DNA from: Rossellomorea aquimaris | Lineage (GTDB): Bacteria > Bacillota > Bacilli > Bacillales > Bacillaceae_B | NCBI RefSeq assembly: GCF_008180865.1 | Contig: NZ_VTEX01000004.1 | Span: forward strand, 1-64,000 | DNA length: 64,000 nucleotides | Direction of reading: 5' to 3' | Part shown: in pieces, positions 46,418 through 56,711 of the stretch | Layout: each line of letters starts with the position of its first letter | Position numbering within the stretch: the first letter of the stretch is position 1 | Position numbers and translations under genes: made by a program | Notes under the pieces: model-generated | What the model saw: only the letters and a program-made list of their open reading frames with translations | Database searches by the model: none | What the model was told of the DNA's origin: nothing

Positions 46418-47465
46418 GGTTCTCACCTGCCTTCGCAATCGCTACTCTAATTTGAAAATAAGATAAATGAGGAATCTTCTCTTTTATCGGTTTTAGCCTT
46501 TTAGTTTGAGCGTCGTTCATAACTAAAAGCACATTCTCATATTCCTCTTGAGAAATGAACGGATCTATTGCAAACTCTTCCTGAGTTAAGATTAGTTCAA
46601 TCACATGGTCTTCAATAGTATTTATTTTTAAATCACGTATACGCGCGATTTCTTCGATTGAATGACCCCTTTGATACAACTCATATGTTTTGCTTGTTGA
46701 AATGGTCAGATTTTGAAGCTGATCATTTTTTAAGCTGATTGAATATAATAAGGGATAAGTCGAAGGATCTTTTTCTAATTCAGATAATATGCTATGAATT
46801 AAATCAAGAAACTGAAAGCGGAATTCTTCTTCATGCATATTCAATTTTTCAGCAACTTGCAATTCTGTCCATCCATAATCCTTGAAGCCCGTTAACCGGA
46901 ATACGAGAACGTCTGGATTTAAGGATTGTGTTAGACTGGTCAACAGGGTATACAGCTCCTTATACAAATCGGAAGACATTTTTTCAATATTAGGGTTCGC
47001 CCGTAAACAGCTCTTTACCCAATCTTGTATGCTCTTGTTACGTTGTACAGGAAAATAGAGCGTTTCCTGCTGTTTCCCGTTCGATAGAACCTGAACAAGG
47101 AGGCTTAATCTTTTCCAAAACAGAAACGTTTGATCACCGTAGACAAGGCCATTCATATTTGATGGAAAGGAGTCACCTTGAAAATCTTTTTTTACAGATT
47201 CAGTACCAGCAGTTGTCACAATCGCTTTCCCACTATCATCGACAATGACATACCCCAATTTCTCTAATTCCTTTACCTTCTGGTTAAAGTACGCTCGTTT
47301 AAGCTTAGGTAAAGAAAGGAAAAATGGCTGCAAATAAAAGAGGTGAGCATCCTGAATCGACTGGGAAGACTTTTTTCCTTTTAAGATATGAAAAACAGAG
47401 TAAATCGATCGCTCTCCATTTATTTGTATGAAGCAATATAAAATCACATAATTAAGATAGGTCAA
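46395..47465 (-). CDS. ypbB: YpbB family protein, helix-turn-helix C-terminus
   Basis: The 356-residue protein matches YpbB, the partner encoded just upstream of recQ in Bacillus. The C-terminal region (about 260-320, [20 protein letters not shown]) is the helix-turn-helix module also found fused to RecQ helicases, so a joint role is likely. The open frame starts 43 codons earlier, but the TTG at 47465 has AAGGAG 7 nt upstream and gives the family length. Confidence 0.88.
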   Translation of the reverse strand: MTYLNYVILYCFIQINGERSIYSVFHILKGKKSSQSIQDAHLFYLQPFFLSLPKLKRAYFNQKVKELEKLGYVIVDDSGKAIVTTAGTESVKKDFQGDSFPSNMNGLVYGDQTFLFWKRLSLLVQVLSNGKQQETLYFPVQRNKSIQDWVKSCLRANPNIEKMSSDLYKELYTLLTSLTQSLNPDVLVFRLTGFKDYGWTELQVAEKLNMHEEEFRFQFLDLIHSILSELEKDPSTYPLLYSISLKNDQLQNLTISTSKTYELYQRGHSIEEIARIRDLKINTIEDHVIELILTQEEFAIDPFISQEEYENVLLVMNDAQTKRLKPIKEKIPHLSYFQIRVAIAKAGENREFAKRT

Positions 47466-47616
47466 TTCTCTACTCCTTAACATGTAGGTTATTGTCAAAT
47501 ATTGTACCATGAATTTGTTGTTTAACCATGTTTTGTTTTTCATATATAGGATAAAAATAAAAAGAAACCACCTAACTATTGAAAAGTTATACAATCCTCT
47601 ATAAAATAAACATTAA

Positions 47617-47937
<321 letters not shown>

Positions 47938-47946
47938 TAGTTCCGA

Positions 47947-47977
47947 AGCTAAGGGAGAATTTCCCCTTAGCTTTTTC
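47947..47977 (+). terminator. Terminator after fer
   Basis: A 9-10 bp stem (47947-47955 with 47963-47972) is followed by a T-rich tract on the plus strand. Confidence 0.9.
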
Positions 47978-47999
47978 TTTTTGTGCTGATGACATTAGA

Positions 48000-48027
48000 A
48001 AACCCCTCAAATGTAATTGAGGGGTTT
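48000..48027 (-). terminator. Terminator after ribU
   Basis: An 11-bp perfect stem (48000-48010 with 48017-48027) lies 17 nt after the ribU stop, with T residues following on the minus strand. Confidence 0.9.
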
Positions 48028-48043
48028 ATGATTTATATTTGCA

Positions 48044-48613
48044 CTATGCCGCTTTCTTTAGGGCTGTCTGTCTTGCCAACCAGCCTTGAAGACGAACAAA
48101 TAGTAAGATAAAGACTGATGTTACAAGGATTCCTTTTAAAATGTTGAAAGGAACAATTCCTGTAATGATAATCTCAGCAGGAAGCTCAAAATTCATGAAG
48201 TATTTATATGCGGGAAGGAACACAAAATAATTAAGAATTCCCATACTGATACTCATGACCACAGTTCCTGTGATAAGTCCGATCAACAAACCTTTTTTAG
48301 ATTGAAAACGTGAATAAATATAATATGTCGGTAGAATCAAAAGCACTCCCGCCATAAAGTTTGCAACATGACCAATCGGAACGCCGGTATCGCTTCCTGT
48401 CATGATGTAATCAATCACGTTCTTGAATAATTCAACTAATATTCCTGCAAGAGGACCTAATGTTACTGTCGCAATCAATGCAGGCACATCACTGAAATCT
48501 ACCATTAAAAACTTTGGAAATGGTGGAATCGGGAAGTTAAAAAGCATTAACACATAGGATATGGCACTTAACATACCAACCGTTACAAACGTGCGTGTAT
48601 TCATTTTTCTCAT
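48044..48613 (-). CDS. ribU: Riboflavin transporter RibU (ECF S-component)
   Basis: RibU (FmnP/YpaA) is the substrate-binding membrane subunit of an ECF-type riboflavin importer. The 189-residue protein has about six membrane helices and the family segment FPKFLMVDFSDVPALIA near residue 32, with GPLAGILVELFKN next. It is controlled by an FMN riboswitch in its leader. ATG at 48613 is 8 nt after AAAGGAG. Confidence 0.95.
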   Translation of the reverse strand: MRKMNTRTFVTVGMLSAISYVLMLFNFPIPPFPKFLMVDFSDVPALIATVTLGPLAGILVELFKNVIDYIMTGSDTGVPIGHVANFMAGVLLILPTYYIYSRFQSKKGLLIGLITGTVVMSISMGILNYFVFLPAYKYFMNFELPAEIIITGIVPFNILKGILVTSVFILLFVRLQGWLARQTALKKAA

Positions 48614-48675
48614 AAACCTCTCTCCTTTAGGAGATTCATCTCATATCGAAGATAGCTCAAGCCAAAGGTAGCATT

Positions 48676-48703
48676 AAAAAACCCCTAGATACGTATATCT
48701 AGG
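48676..48703 (-). terminator. Riboswitch-controlled terminator of ribU
   Basis: A perfect 8-bp stem (48696-48703 with 48684-48691) and tetraloop are followed on the minus strand by GGG and six T. It lies between the FMN aptamer and ribU and is the expression platform. Confidence 0.88.
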
Positions 48704-48767
48704 AGAACGATAAGGCATACCCTAATAAACGTTCAGCTTCCCTTTTTCTAAACGTTCTGGCATAAAC

Positions 48768-48899
48768 CTTCATCTTCTCCCATCCAGACTATACTGTCGG
48801 CTTTGGAATCGCACCAAATCCTGCCCGTGAAGGCTCGCGGGCTTAGAGACAAATGTCTCATCACCGCCGGTAGGGAATTTCACCCTGCCCCGAAGACGA
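48768..48899 (-). promoter_or_regulatory. FMN riboswitch (RFN element)
   Basis: The minus strand shows the RFN core in order: TCTTCGGGGCAGGGTGAAAT, CCCTACCGGCGGTGATGA, a variable stem with GCCCGCGAGCC, GATTTGGTGCGATTCCAAAG and CCGACAGTATAGTCTGGATG, closing with GGGAGAAGATG. These conserved blocks surround the FMN pocket. FMN binding should favour the downstream terminator and shut off ribU. Confidence 0.97.
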
Positions 48900-48923
48900 A
48901 TCTTTATTTTTTTATACATTTTC

Positions 48924-48952
48924 ATTATACATAATGACAGGAGTTATGTGAA
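48924..48952 (-). promoter_or_regulatory. SigA promoter of the ribU leader
   Basis: On the minus strand TTCACA (48947-48952) and TATAAT (48924-48929) are exactly 17 nt apart, about 25 nt before the riboswitch. Confidence 0.8.
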
Positions 48953-49015
48953 GGAAAACAGTTTGAATTCGAAATATTTTTGTTTACTAATGGAATATTC
49001 AGGTTTACGATTCCA

Positions 49016-49930
49016 TTATTGTATGTTTAATACTTGTTGAGGATATATAGGTGTCTTAAGATCCAGGTCATTCCAAGCCACCAAGTCATTCACATCGACT
49101 CCTTGTGCGACTGAAATGGAGTATAAGGTGTCCCCTTGTTTCACTACATACCCACTTCCAGCTGACAGAGGGATGGCTAACGATTGATTAATTACCAAAT
49201 TATTGGTTTCATTTAACCCATTGGCCCTCTTAATATCCTCTACGGATATATTGTATTGCTGAGAAATCCCCCAGAGGGTTTCTCCCTTATGTACGACATG
49301 ATTTACCATGTTTTCATTATTATGAACTTTTTTCGTACTTACATCATGAGTGATATCAGCTGTTCCAGAAACACCCACTGCCTGATAGGGATCCCGCTCC
49401 TGAGCAAACACAAGCTGCCCGACCTCACCTTGTCCAAATACCATATAGGGATCGATTGCATTTTCCTTATCAATCGTCCATTCACCCCTGTGCACTTCAA
49501 AATGCAGGTGAGCTCCTGTGGATCTGCCTGTATTTCCTAAATTTCCAAGCTGTTGACCTTGATCCACTTCTTGATTTTCTTCAACAAGCCGGTTCTTAAG
49601 ATGAGCATAAACGGTTTCATACCCATTTTCATGCCTAATGAATACTACATGTCCGTAGCTTGGAGATAGATATGATCTAATCACCTTACCTTTGGCAACA
49701 GAATAAACAGGAGAGCCTATGTCTCCTCCTATGTCCATTCCTTTATGAGTACCAGACCTTGTCCCATATGAATCCGTTATCATCCCTTCAACAGGAAATG
49801 TCCAGGATACCGTTTCCTCCACGATCTTATTCGTCTCTGCTTTCGCTATCTTTCCTGTAAAGAACATAATGCTCACACACAATGCTAACAGGAATACAAT
49901 TAAGAGCCTTCTTACATAATCCAAAATCAT
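49016..49930 (-). CDS. Secreted M23 endopeptidase with two LysM domains
   Basis: The 304-residue protein has a signal peptide (about 1-31), an M23 metallopeptidase domain with zinc motifs HKGMDIG near residue 63 and GAHLHFEVHRG near 140, then two LysM repeats (about 210-255 and 258-304). It probably cuts peptide cross-links in peptidoglycan. The domain order is unlike B. subtilis neighbours of rsiX. ATG has AAGGAGG upstream. Confidence 0.88.
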   Translation of the reverse strand: MILDYVRRLLIVFLLALCVSIMFFTGKIAKAETNKIVEETVSWTFPVEGMITDSYGTRSGTHKGMDIGGDIGSPVYSVAKGKVIRSYLSPSYGHVVFIRHENGYETVYAHLKNRLVEENQEVDQGQQLGNLGNTGRSTGAHLHFEVHRGEWTIDKENAIDPYMVFGQGEVGQLVFAQERDPYQAVGVSGTADITHDVSTKKVHNNENMVNHVVHKGETLWGISQQYNISVEDIKRANGLNETNNLVINQSLAIPLSAGSGYVVKQGDTLYSISVAQGVDVNDLVAWNDLDLKTPIYPQQVLNIQ

Positions 49931-50142
49931 GCTTGTCCTCCTTACCCATTTAACGCAATACCTTATTTCTTCCCTACTGAAGCTTCACGTCCGCTACCTT
50001 TTCATCTATTAACCCATTCTTACCTTCTCACCATCATTTCATGCACTCCCCACTATATGTAGACCCTCCATTCAATATTCACAAGTGAATGAGATAATTT
50101 TCCTTTGAGTAGTTTGTCTAAGTCTAAGATAAATATACACCC
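49931..50142. other. Intergenic region before the repeat array
   Basis: No gene, clear promoter or hairpin is seen between the M23 gene start and the first repeat unit, apart from the M23 ribosome site. Together with the array the gene-free stretch is about 940 bases. Confidence 0.5.
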
Positions 50143-50812
50143 AAAAGCGGAGGCGGCTTGTTCAGAGGCGACAAGCATAAGACGAACAGGCCGGAAAGGC
50201 GTTCTTTGCCTTTTTGGCCTGTTTGACTTATGACCTCGAGGGGCTAGCCGCTGGAGCTGGATGACACCCAAAAGCGGAGGCGGCTCGTTCAGAGGCGACA
50301 AGCATAAGATGAATTGGCCGGGAAGGCGTCCTTTGCCTTCTTGGCCAATTTAGCTTATGACCTCGAGGGGCTAGCCGCCGGAGCTGGATGACACCCAAAA
50401 GCGGAGGCGGCTCGTTCAGAGGCGACAAGCATAAGATGAATTGGCCGGGAAGGCGTCCTTTGCCTTCTTGACCAATTTAGCTTATGACCTCGAGGGGCTA
50501 GCCGCCGGAGCTGGACGACACCAAAAGCGGAGGCGGCTCGTTCAGAGGCGACAAGCATAAGACGAACAGGCCGGAAAGGCGTTCTTTGCCTTTTGGGTCT
50601 GTTTGACTTATGACCTCGAGCCTCTAGCCGCCGGAGCTGGATGACACCCAAAAGCGGAGGCGGCTTGTTCAGCCCTGACAAGCATAAGATGAATTGGCCG
50701 GGAAAGCGTCCTTTGCCTTCTTGGCCAATTTAGCTTAGGACCTCGAGGGGCTAGCCGCCGGAGCTGGACGACACCAAAAGCGGAGGCCGCTCGTTCAGCC
50801 CCGACAAGCATG
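50143..50812. repeat. Tandem array of five palindromic repeat units plus a partial sixth
   Basis: Units start at 50143, 50270, 50397, 50523, 50650 and 50776 (126-127 bp period), the last cut after about 37 bases. Each folds with outer GCGGCT/AGCCGC, an inner pair CATAAG/CTTATG and a variable inner stem: AACAGGCC/GGCCTGTT in units 1 and 4-like, AATTGGCC/GGCCAATT in units 2 and 5. All units keep GACAAGCATAAG and GACCTCGAG. Overlapping open frames on the minus strand are read-through of the repeat. Confidence 0.95.
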
Positions 50813-50822
50813 CCCTTCACAC

Positions 50823-50865
50823 AAAAAAAGACCGGAAACGGATTCCTTTCCCGCTTCCAGTCTTT
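50823..50865 (-). terminator. Terminator after rsiX
   Basis: An interrupted stem of about 14 bp (AAAGAC...GTCTTT ends) is followed by seven T on the minus strand, 10 nt after the rsiX stop and next to the repeat array. Confidence 0.85.
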
Positions 50866-50874
50866 CTGTGATAA

Positions 50875-52116
50875 CTAATTTTCGAATGTTTTCTTATTCG
50901 GGCTGATAGGAGTCTCAATGGGTTCGTTGAACATGAATCCATTCCAGCTTTCCTGTTTAATGTTTTCGAATTGAACTCTTTCATACCCGGAGCTTTTGCT
51001 TGTCAGTAAAATGCCTTCAATCATTTCCATGGCTGTTTCGTTGTCTAATATTTCTATGTCCAGTTCATTTAAGAAATTGATGGTTAGATATTCATCTGAT
51101 TCCTTTACACTGATATTGATGTTTTTAGGAATCACACTTTGGAACAGGCTCGTCTCTGAGCTTTTCATTGCCTGAATGGACTCTTTGACATTTCCTCTAT
51201 TTATATTATCCGGTACGAGGAAGCGTTCCCTTCCATTTGGCGAGTAAAGGTAATAAGCCGTATGAGCATCTTCATTAAGGTCGATTTTTGAGAATTCCCC
51301 GGTGGAGCTGAATTCCGGGACTGAGCCGTCTTGTTCTTGAAGAACCACTTCATTTAACCCCTTATGCTGAAATGAGTATAATAGAGTATGGTAAAAAGCG
51401 TATTCCACTGCACTACCGCCACTATAAGAATGCTCAGGATCCAAAGTGAAAATGACTTTGTTTTCACCCATTGTAAATTTGCCTTTTAAAGGGAGAAAGT
51501 CTTCCATCCCCCACTCACCTTCAGGCAACTCACCTGCAATTTCTTCATAACGGGTCAACCAGCCTTCTTCCCCTTCTGCAGGGCGATCGACAATTGAAAT
51601 AGGTACAGGTACCGCTTCAGGTGAAACGAGTCCATAAGAATAGTAGTCCTGCCCTTCCAAGTCTTCTTCATATAAAGATAATCTTTCTGCCGTAGTTGGT
51701 TGAATGTCTTTTTCAGTCTCAGCCATACTAAGCTCGCTATTATCCTTTTCAACTGTCATTTGGTCTTTATCGGCGTCATCATGTATCATTTCTGATTTAT
51801 CACTTGATTTCGCCAGGGAATCTTGTGCTGAATTCGGTGCTGAATCCCCACCTGAAGATTCCGTTGATTTCATTTCTGATTTTTCCATAGTATTTTCATT
51901 GAATTGATTTAATACGGTTGGAGCAAGCATGACCATGATGAAAATGGCTGCCAGCGCTGCGACTGTTGGAATAAAACGGTTAAATGCAATAAACTTCTTT
52001 TTGTTCTGGCGTTCTATTTTTGCATATATCGATTGAGGAGTTCGAACATCTTTGATTTGAGGAAGCTTTTTGACGAGGTCCTCTATATCACGATCTTTCC
52101 ATTCTGACTGTTTCAA
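50875..52116 (-). CDS. rsiX: Anti-sigma factor RsiX
   Basis: RsiX holds SigX at the membrane. The 413-residue protein has a cytoplasmic N-terminus, one membrane helix (about 47-65), a long acidic/Ser-rich extracytoplasmic linker and a C-terminal region resembling GerMN-type domains. TTG start has AAAGGAGG upstream and overlaps the sigX end by 29 nt, the usual sigma/anti-sigma arrangement. It is longer than the B. subtilis protein. Confidence 0.87.
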   Translation of the reverse strand: MKQSEWKDRDIEDLVKKLPQIKDVRTPQSIYAKIERQNKKKFIAFNRFIPTVAALAAIFIMVMLAPTVLNQFNENTMEKSEMKSTESSGGDSAPNSAQDSLAKSSDKSEMIHDDADKDQMTVEKDNSELSMAETEKDIQPTTAERLSLYEEDLEGQDYYSYGLVSPEAVPVPISIVDRPAEGEEGWLTRYEEIAGELPEGEWGMEDFLPLKGKFTMGENKVIFTLDPEHSYSGGSAVEYAFYHTLLYSFQHKGLNEVVLQEQDGSVPEFSSTGEFSKIDLNEDAHTAYYLYSPNGRERFLVPDNINRGNVKESIQAMKSSETSLFQSVIPKNINISVKESDEYLTINFLNELDIEILDNETAMEMIEGILLTSKSSGYERVQFENIKQESWNGFMFNEPIETPISPNKKTFEN

Positions 52117-52642
52117 TGTCTCTTTCCTCCTTTGGTAGCCGTTGATTCATTTCAATTCTTAACCACTTTATGGCTCTATGCTGGGTCGTTTTCACTTTAC
52201 TTTCAGACCAGCCGAGGACTTCAGATGTTTCAACAATTGAAAGTTCTTGTAAGTAACGCATAATAATGACCATCCGATAATCCGTCGAACAGTTTTTCAA
52301 ACATTCGTACAATACCTGAACTTCTTCCTTCGCAACAGTAATTTCTTCCGGAAGCGCCCCATCGTCTGTCACATCATTCCGGCTCCAATCGAATTTATCC
52401 AATATCCGATGCTTCCAGTTCTTCTGTTTTCTAAAATGATCTATGGCTACATTTTTTGCAATCGAAAAAAGCCACGTTTTTTCAGAGCTTTTCCCTTCAA
52501 AACGCTCATGCGATTTAAGCACCCGTATATATACTTCCTGCACCAGATCTTCAGCCTGCTGCTTATTCTGTACCATGTATATAAGGAATTGAAAGACGTC
52601 CTGATGATACTCAGTGTATAATTTCTCAAAAACGGAGTTCAC
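52088..52642 (-). CDS. sigX: ECF sigma factor SigX
   Basis: SigX directs envelope-modification genes in response to surface stress. The 184-residue protein has region 2 (AEDLVQEVYIRVL and TWLFSIAKNVAIDHFRK near residues 31 and 57) and region 4 (LSIVETSEVLGWSESKVKTTQHRA near 135). GTG start follows GGGGAGGG. A TGTAAC/CGAC promoter upstream fits autoregulation. Confidence 0.95.
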   Translation of the reverse strand: MNSVFEKLYTEYHQDVFQFLIYMVQNKQQAEDLVQEVYIRVLKSHERFEGKSSEKTWLFSIAKNVAIDHFRKQKNWKHRILDKFDWSRNDVTDDGALPEEITVAKEEVQVLYECLKNCSTDYRMVIIMRYLQELSIVETSEVLGWSESKVKTTQHRAIKWLRIEMNQRLPKEERDIETVRMERS

Positions 52643-52668
52643 TTGCTTCCCTCCCCGTCAATTTATTA

Positions 52669-52694
52669 GTCGTTTTTTCTGTAAAAAAGTTACA
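52669..52694 (-). promoter_or_regulatory. ECF (SigX-type) autoregulatory promoter
   Basis: On the minus strand TGTAAC (52689-52694) and CGAC (52669-52672) are 16 nt apart, just upstream of sigX. This is the classic SigX promoter form. Confidence 0.8.
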
Positions 52695-52780
52695 CACTAT
52701 CAATATAGTATTTTTCTGGTAAAAAGGAAAGACTTATATTAAATTCAGGTTTCACCTCAAATTCACTTCAAATAAAAAGT

Positions 52781-52818
52781 CAACAAGGTACTTATCCCCT
52801 GTTGACTTCTCATATTCT
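52781..52818 (-). terminator. Terminator after resE
   Basis: A 9-bp perfect stem (52787-52795 with 52810-52818) plus inner pairs is followed by TTTATTT on the minus strand. It lies about 105 nt beyond resE and ahead of sigX. Confidence 0.78.
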
Positions 52819-52923
52819 CATCATTTTTTCAACATCATTTTCTACTCACAGAGAAAAAATAAAGAATGTTTCCCATGTAACAAGAAAAAACGTCAAGTTT
52901 CTATGGATATCATCGATTCTTGG

Positions 52924-54690
52924 CTAAATGGGAAGAAAGAAAGTGAAGGTTGTCCCTTGATCGACTTTACTTTGTACTTGGATATGACCTTTATGGGACT
53001 CAATGATGTTCTTTGCGATCGCGAGGCCCAGACCAGTACCGGACTTCCCTCTTGTTCTGGCTTTATCCGCTTTATAGAAGCGCTCGAATACAAAAGGAAG
53101 ATCTTCTTCAGGAATCCCGGAACCCGTGTCTTTTACGTGGAATAAATAACCACCCTTGCTTTCCGTCAGGGAGACGGTTACTTCTCCATCTGTAGGAGTA
53201 TGTCTTAAAGCATTATCAATAAGATTGGTTAATACTTGTTCAATCCGGTCCGGATCCATGTGAATTTCATTTTTGATTCCTACGTCACTTTCAAAGTAAA
53301 CGGATACCTTTTTTTCTTTGGCCAGTCCAATAAATTTATTCGTCACTCTTTCGGTGAAAGGCATGACACCAATGACGTCTTTATTTAGTGTGATATGCCC
53401 CGCTTCCATACGGGCCAAATCCAGAAGGTCGTTGACCAGACGCCCCATCCGCAATGACTCATCATAAATAATTCGGGCTATCTCTTTCTTTTCTTCTTCT
53501 GTTTCCGCAATATCATCAACGATCGCTTCACTATATCCTTGAAGCATAGAGATTGGGGTACGGAGTTCATGTGAGACATTGGCGATAAAGTCTTTCCGAA
53601 GCTTATCCAATCTTCTCTCTTCTGTCATATCGCGCACCACCGCCACGGCTCCCCTGATGTTGTTGTTATTGTAGAGAGGACTGATAATCACCACATACGA
53701 ACGCCCCTGCAGACTCAATTCACCTGTCTGCTCCATTTCTGTAACGACCACGCTCTGCAATAATTCTTTTACAGTAGTTGGGATGGCTTCCTCACTGTTT
53801 TCACTTTGCTCATAATACCAATGCTGAAGGAAGCGATCGGCAGGTGGATTAGTGATCAAGATCGTGCCGTCTCTATTAAAGGTGATAACTCCATCGGCCA
53901 TACTGCTCAAAATAGAGGAGAGCTGCTCCTTCTCCTGGCTCAATGCGTTAATGTGAAACTTAAGCTGCCTGCCCATTTGGTTAAATCCTGTTGCGAGTTC
54001 ACCGATTTCATCCTTCGTCAAAATCGGAACCTTTGTATCAAACTTACCCTTTGCTACCTCAAAGGCTGCTTCCCTCATTTTCCTTAGTGGTGCAGTGATA
54101 CGTGTGGAAAGGAAGAAAGCAAAGATGGTCGTTAGAATAATGGCAATCCCGGCAGCAAGCAAGATCAGTTTCGTTGTTTGACGTGTTGTATCTTTAATAA
54201 CACCAAGAGACTGATAGAGATATACCGCTCCATCTTCTTCATCAATATGAAGAGGAGTCCCTACAATGATGATATTTTCATATCGGTTAGACGACATTTC
54301 CGAAGATAATTCAATCTCTTTCTTGATGGTGATTTCTTTTGTTTTCACCGATTGAAGTTGTTTATCATCAGAAATATACTCATGAATATTGTTTTGAAAT
54401 GCTGTAGAATCCTGGGAATAAAGTGATTCATTCTGGTCTAATGAAATAATGATATTGACTGGATCATCGATGATTTCTTTCCCCAGTTCCATCCCCAGCT
54501 CCAGGTCTTTATGATTTTCAATGACTCTCGCCACTTTTTCAGCCGTTTGGGTTAGTTCTTTTTCGACCACATCGACGTGATAGTTTTGAAAGAATTCCAG
54601 TAAAAGAATCGTAAGGATAAATAACACAAAGGAAACTAAGAGGAGAATCGTTAGCCACAGCTTCCCTACAACACTACGCCATAGCCTCAT
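52924..54690 (-). CDS. resE: Sensor histidine kinase ResE
   Basis: ResE senses oxygen limitation or nitric oxide and phosphorylates ResD. The 588-residue protein has two membrane helices (about 8-30 and 170-190) around an extracytoplasmic domain, HAMP (about 190-240), PAS (about 250-350), the His-box [18 protein letters not shown] near residue 372 and an ATPase domain with [19 protein letters not shown]. It overlaps resD by 4 nt. Confidence 0.96.
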   Translation of the reverse strand: MRLWRSVVGKLWLTILLLVSFVLFILTILLLEFFQNYHVDVVEKELTQTAEKVARVIENHKDLELGMELGKEIIDDPVNIIISLDQNESLYSQDSTAFQNNIHEYISDDKQLQSVKTKEITIKKEIELSSEMSSNRYENIIIVGTPLHIDEEDGAVYLYQSLGVIKDTTRQTTKLILLAAGIAIILTTIFAFFLSTRITAPLRKMREAAFEVAKGKFDTKVPILTKDEIGELATGFNQMGRQLKFHINALSQEKEQLSSILSSMADGVITFNRDGTILITNPPADRFLQHWYYEQSENSEEAIPTTVKELLQSVVVTEMEQTGELSLQGRSYVVIISPLYNNNNIRGAVAVVRDMTEERRLDKLRKDFIANVSHELRTPISMLQGYSEAIVDDIAETEEEKKEIARIIYDESLRMGRLVNDLLDLARMEAGHITLNKDVIGVMPFTERVTNKFIGLAKEKKVSVYFESDVGIKNEIHMDPDRIEQVLTNLIDNALRHTPTDGEVTVSLTESKGGYLFHVKDTGSGIPEEDLPFVFERFYKADKARTRGKSGTGLGLAIAKNIIESHKGHIQVQSKVDQGTTFTFFLPI

Positions 54691-55403
54691 TCATTTGTTA
54701 CCTCGAACTTGTAGCCTACTCCCCATACGGTAACAATCATCTTTGCAGCCATCTCGGATACTTTATTCAGTTTTTCTCTTAATCGTTTCACATGTGTATC
54801 GACCGTACGCAGGTCCCCGAAGAATTCATAATGCCACACTTCCTTAAGCAGGTGCTCACGGTCAAATACTTTGTCAGGAGCTTTTGCAAGGAAATATAGG
54901 AGCTCGTATTCTTTTGGTGTTAAGTTCACATCTTTACCGTCAGCGGTTACCCGATGGGCATCATTATCGATTGTAAGATGAGGATAGACAATAAGGTCCT
55001 TCGCCTTGGCATCTGTTTGAATAAAGCTAGTCTTTGAAGAGCGTCTTAATAACGCTTTCACTCTCAGTACCACTTCGCGAGGGGAAAAAGGTTTCACTAT
55101 GTAATCATCGGTTCCCACTTCGAACCCTTGCACTCTGTTCACTTCTTCTCCTTTAGCAGTAAGCATGATCACAGGCGTCGCTTTCTTTTCACGAAGGTAC
55201 TTACATACTTCGATCCCGTCCATTCCCGGCATCATGATATCCAGTAAGATACAGTCGTAATTATTCTCCAGAGCAAGCGCCAAAGCTTCCTCTCCATTTT
55301 CGGCTTCATCGATTTCATAGTTTTCTCTTTCAAGATACATTTTTAACAGTCTGCGAATCCGGTCTTCATCATCTACAACTAAAATTCGAATATTTTCCTC
55401 CAT
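54687..55403 (-). CDS. resD: OmpR-family response regulator ResD
   Basis: ResD activates genes for aerobic and anaerobic respiration, including resA and cytochrome genes. The 238-residue protein has a receiver domain with the acidic pair ([12 protein letters not shown]), phosphoacceptor region [11 protein letters not shown] near residue 55 and conserved Lys in [10 protein letters not shown], then a winged-helix domain (about 140-235). A terminator upstream separates it from resC, so it probably has its own promoter. Confidence 0.96.
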   Translation of the reverse strand: MEENIRILVVDDEDRIRRLLKMYLERENYEIDEAENGEEALALALENNYDCILLDIMMPGMDGIEVCKYLREKKATPVIMLTAKGEEVNRVQGFEVGTDDYIVKPFSPREVVLRVKALLRRSSKTSFIQTDAKAKDLIVYPHLTIDNDAHRVTADGKDVNLTPKEYELLYFLAKAPDKVFDREHLLKEVWHYEFFGDLRTVDTHVKRLREKLNKVSEMAAKMIVTVWGVGYKFEVTNE

Positions 55404-55455
55404 GGGTACATCCCCCTTTTGTATAATTACACCATATTATCCTATATTTTATATG

Positions 55456-55505
55456 AAAAAAGAAGCTGACTCAAAGAGAATATCACTCTCGTTATAGCCA
55501 GCTCC
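55456..55505 (-). terminator. Terminator between resC and resD
   Basis: An interrupted stem (AGCTGAC with G-CCAGCT plus GAGA/TCTC inside) is followed by six T on the minus strand, 16 nt after resC. It divides resABC from resDE. Confidence 0.7.
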
Positions 55506-55520
55506 TTCCCCGTTCGTCAT

Positions 55521-56711
55521 TTAAGCGTATGAATGCAGTCCTGCGATAATGAGGTTTACAGCCACCAGGTTGAATAGAATAATGGCGACCCCGATGACGG
55601 CTAACCATGCAGACTTCTCACCGTGCCATCCTTTAGAGAGGCGTAGATGCAGAAATGCCGCATAGAATAAGAATGTAATTAATGCCCATACTTCTTTGGG
55701 ATCCCATCCCCAGAATCGAGTCCAGGCAATTTGAGCCCAGATCATTGCGAAGATGAGCCCTCCCAGTGTAAATACTGGAAAGCCGATTAATACTGAGCGG
55801 TAACCGATTTCGTCCATCAGGTCCAGATTCACATTTTTCACGAGTGGCTGTAATTTCGCAGCTATTCGCTTTCTGAAGATTAAGCGTAATAGAAGATAAA
55901 TTCCAGTTCCAATCAGAAACGACCAAATAACGGTATTAAGTTTCTTAGCATTGATGAGGGCTGGCATTTCTACCAGCGGCTCCATTACATTGTCAGTTAA
56001 TAATTGTCCTTCATTCGGTCCGACAAGGGCCGGCAGTGTGTATTCAGAAATCGCTTCGGCCCCTTCTTGATCGACATACTGAAAATTCGCTTCATAATTT
56101 CCCAGGGTAAAAGCAGTTGATGCAACTACAAACCCTAATACGACCACTAAAGAATACATGACGGTTTCTAGCCAAAACGATTGTTTGCTTCCTTTTGTAT
56201 GTTGCACTGATTTCAATAAGTAGATTAACCCTGCCACAAAACTGATGGATAAAATCGCTTCCCCCGCTGAAACAGTTGTGACGTGGATTTTCAACCAATC
56301 ACTTTGAAGAGCAGGAATCAGTGGACTAATGTCTTTAGGGAACATACTGGCATAGGCGATCACCAAAAGTGCAAATGGTAATGCAATGACACCCAGTATC
56401 GTTGTTTTATACATAAAGTAAAGTATGATAAAGGCTCCGACAAGCATCATTCCGAAAAAGGTTGTAAATTCAAATAAATTACTTACTGGAGCGTGTCCTG
56501 CTGCCCCCCATCTTAAAAAGAAGTAGCCTAATTGAGCGGCAAATCCGATAAGGGTTAAAACAATTCCAATTAATCCCCACTTTTGCTGATTCGTTTCAGT
56601 TGTATTCTTTTGGCGGATGCTTCCACCAAAAAACAACGTAGCAATCAAATACATCATGAAGGATACATAGAGTAAATTACTACTCCACTCTGCCATTGTT
56701 ATCGTTGACAT
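55521..56711 (-). CDS. resC: Cytochrome c biogenesis protein ResC (CcsA type)
   Basis: ResC with ResB forms the System II complex that brings haem out and attaches it to apocytochrome c. The 396-residue polytopic protein has the tryptophan-rich haem-handling motif [16 protein letters not shown] near residue 325. ATG at 56711 is 7 nt after AAGGAGG; the start overlaps resB by 32 nt. Confidence 0.95.
   Translation of the reverse strand: MSTITMAEWSSNLLYVSFMMYLIATLFFGGSIRQKNTTETNQQKWGLIGIVLTLIGFAAQLGYFFLRWGAAGHAPVSNLFEFTTFFGMMLVGAFIILYFMYKTTILGVIALPFALLVIAYASMFPKDISPLIPALQSDWLKIHVTTVSAGEAILSISFVAGLIYLLKSVQHTKGSKQSFWLETVMYSLVVVLGFVVASTAFTLGNYEANFQYVDQEGAEAISEYTLPALVGPNEGQLLTDNVMEPLVEMPALINAKKLNTVIWSFLIGTGIYLLLRLIFRKRIAAKLQPLVKNVNLDLMDEIGYRSVLIGFPVFTLGGLIFAMIWAQIAWTRFWGWDPKEVWALITFLFYAAFLHLRLSKGWHGEKSAWLAVIGVAIILFNLVAVNLIIAGLHSYA

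Noticed and set aside
50143-50812. CRISPR array interpretation of the tandem repeat
   Set aside because: Units are 126-127 bp and contiguous, with no unique spacers of constant length.
50053-50820. Several overlapping minus-strand open frames of 66-108 codons with related proteins (PPPLLG..., LMLVASE...AASAF)
   Set aside because: They coincide exactly with the tandem repeat units, lack ribosome sites and repeat with the 126-127 bp period, so they are repeat DNA read as protein.
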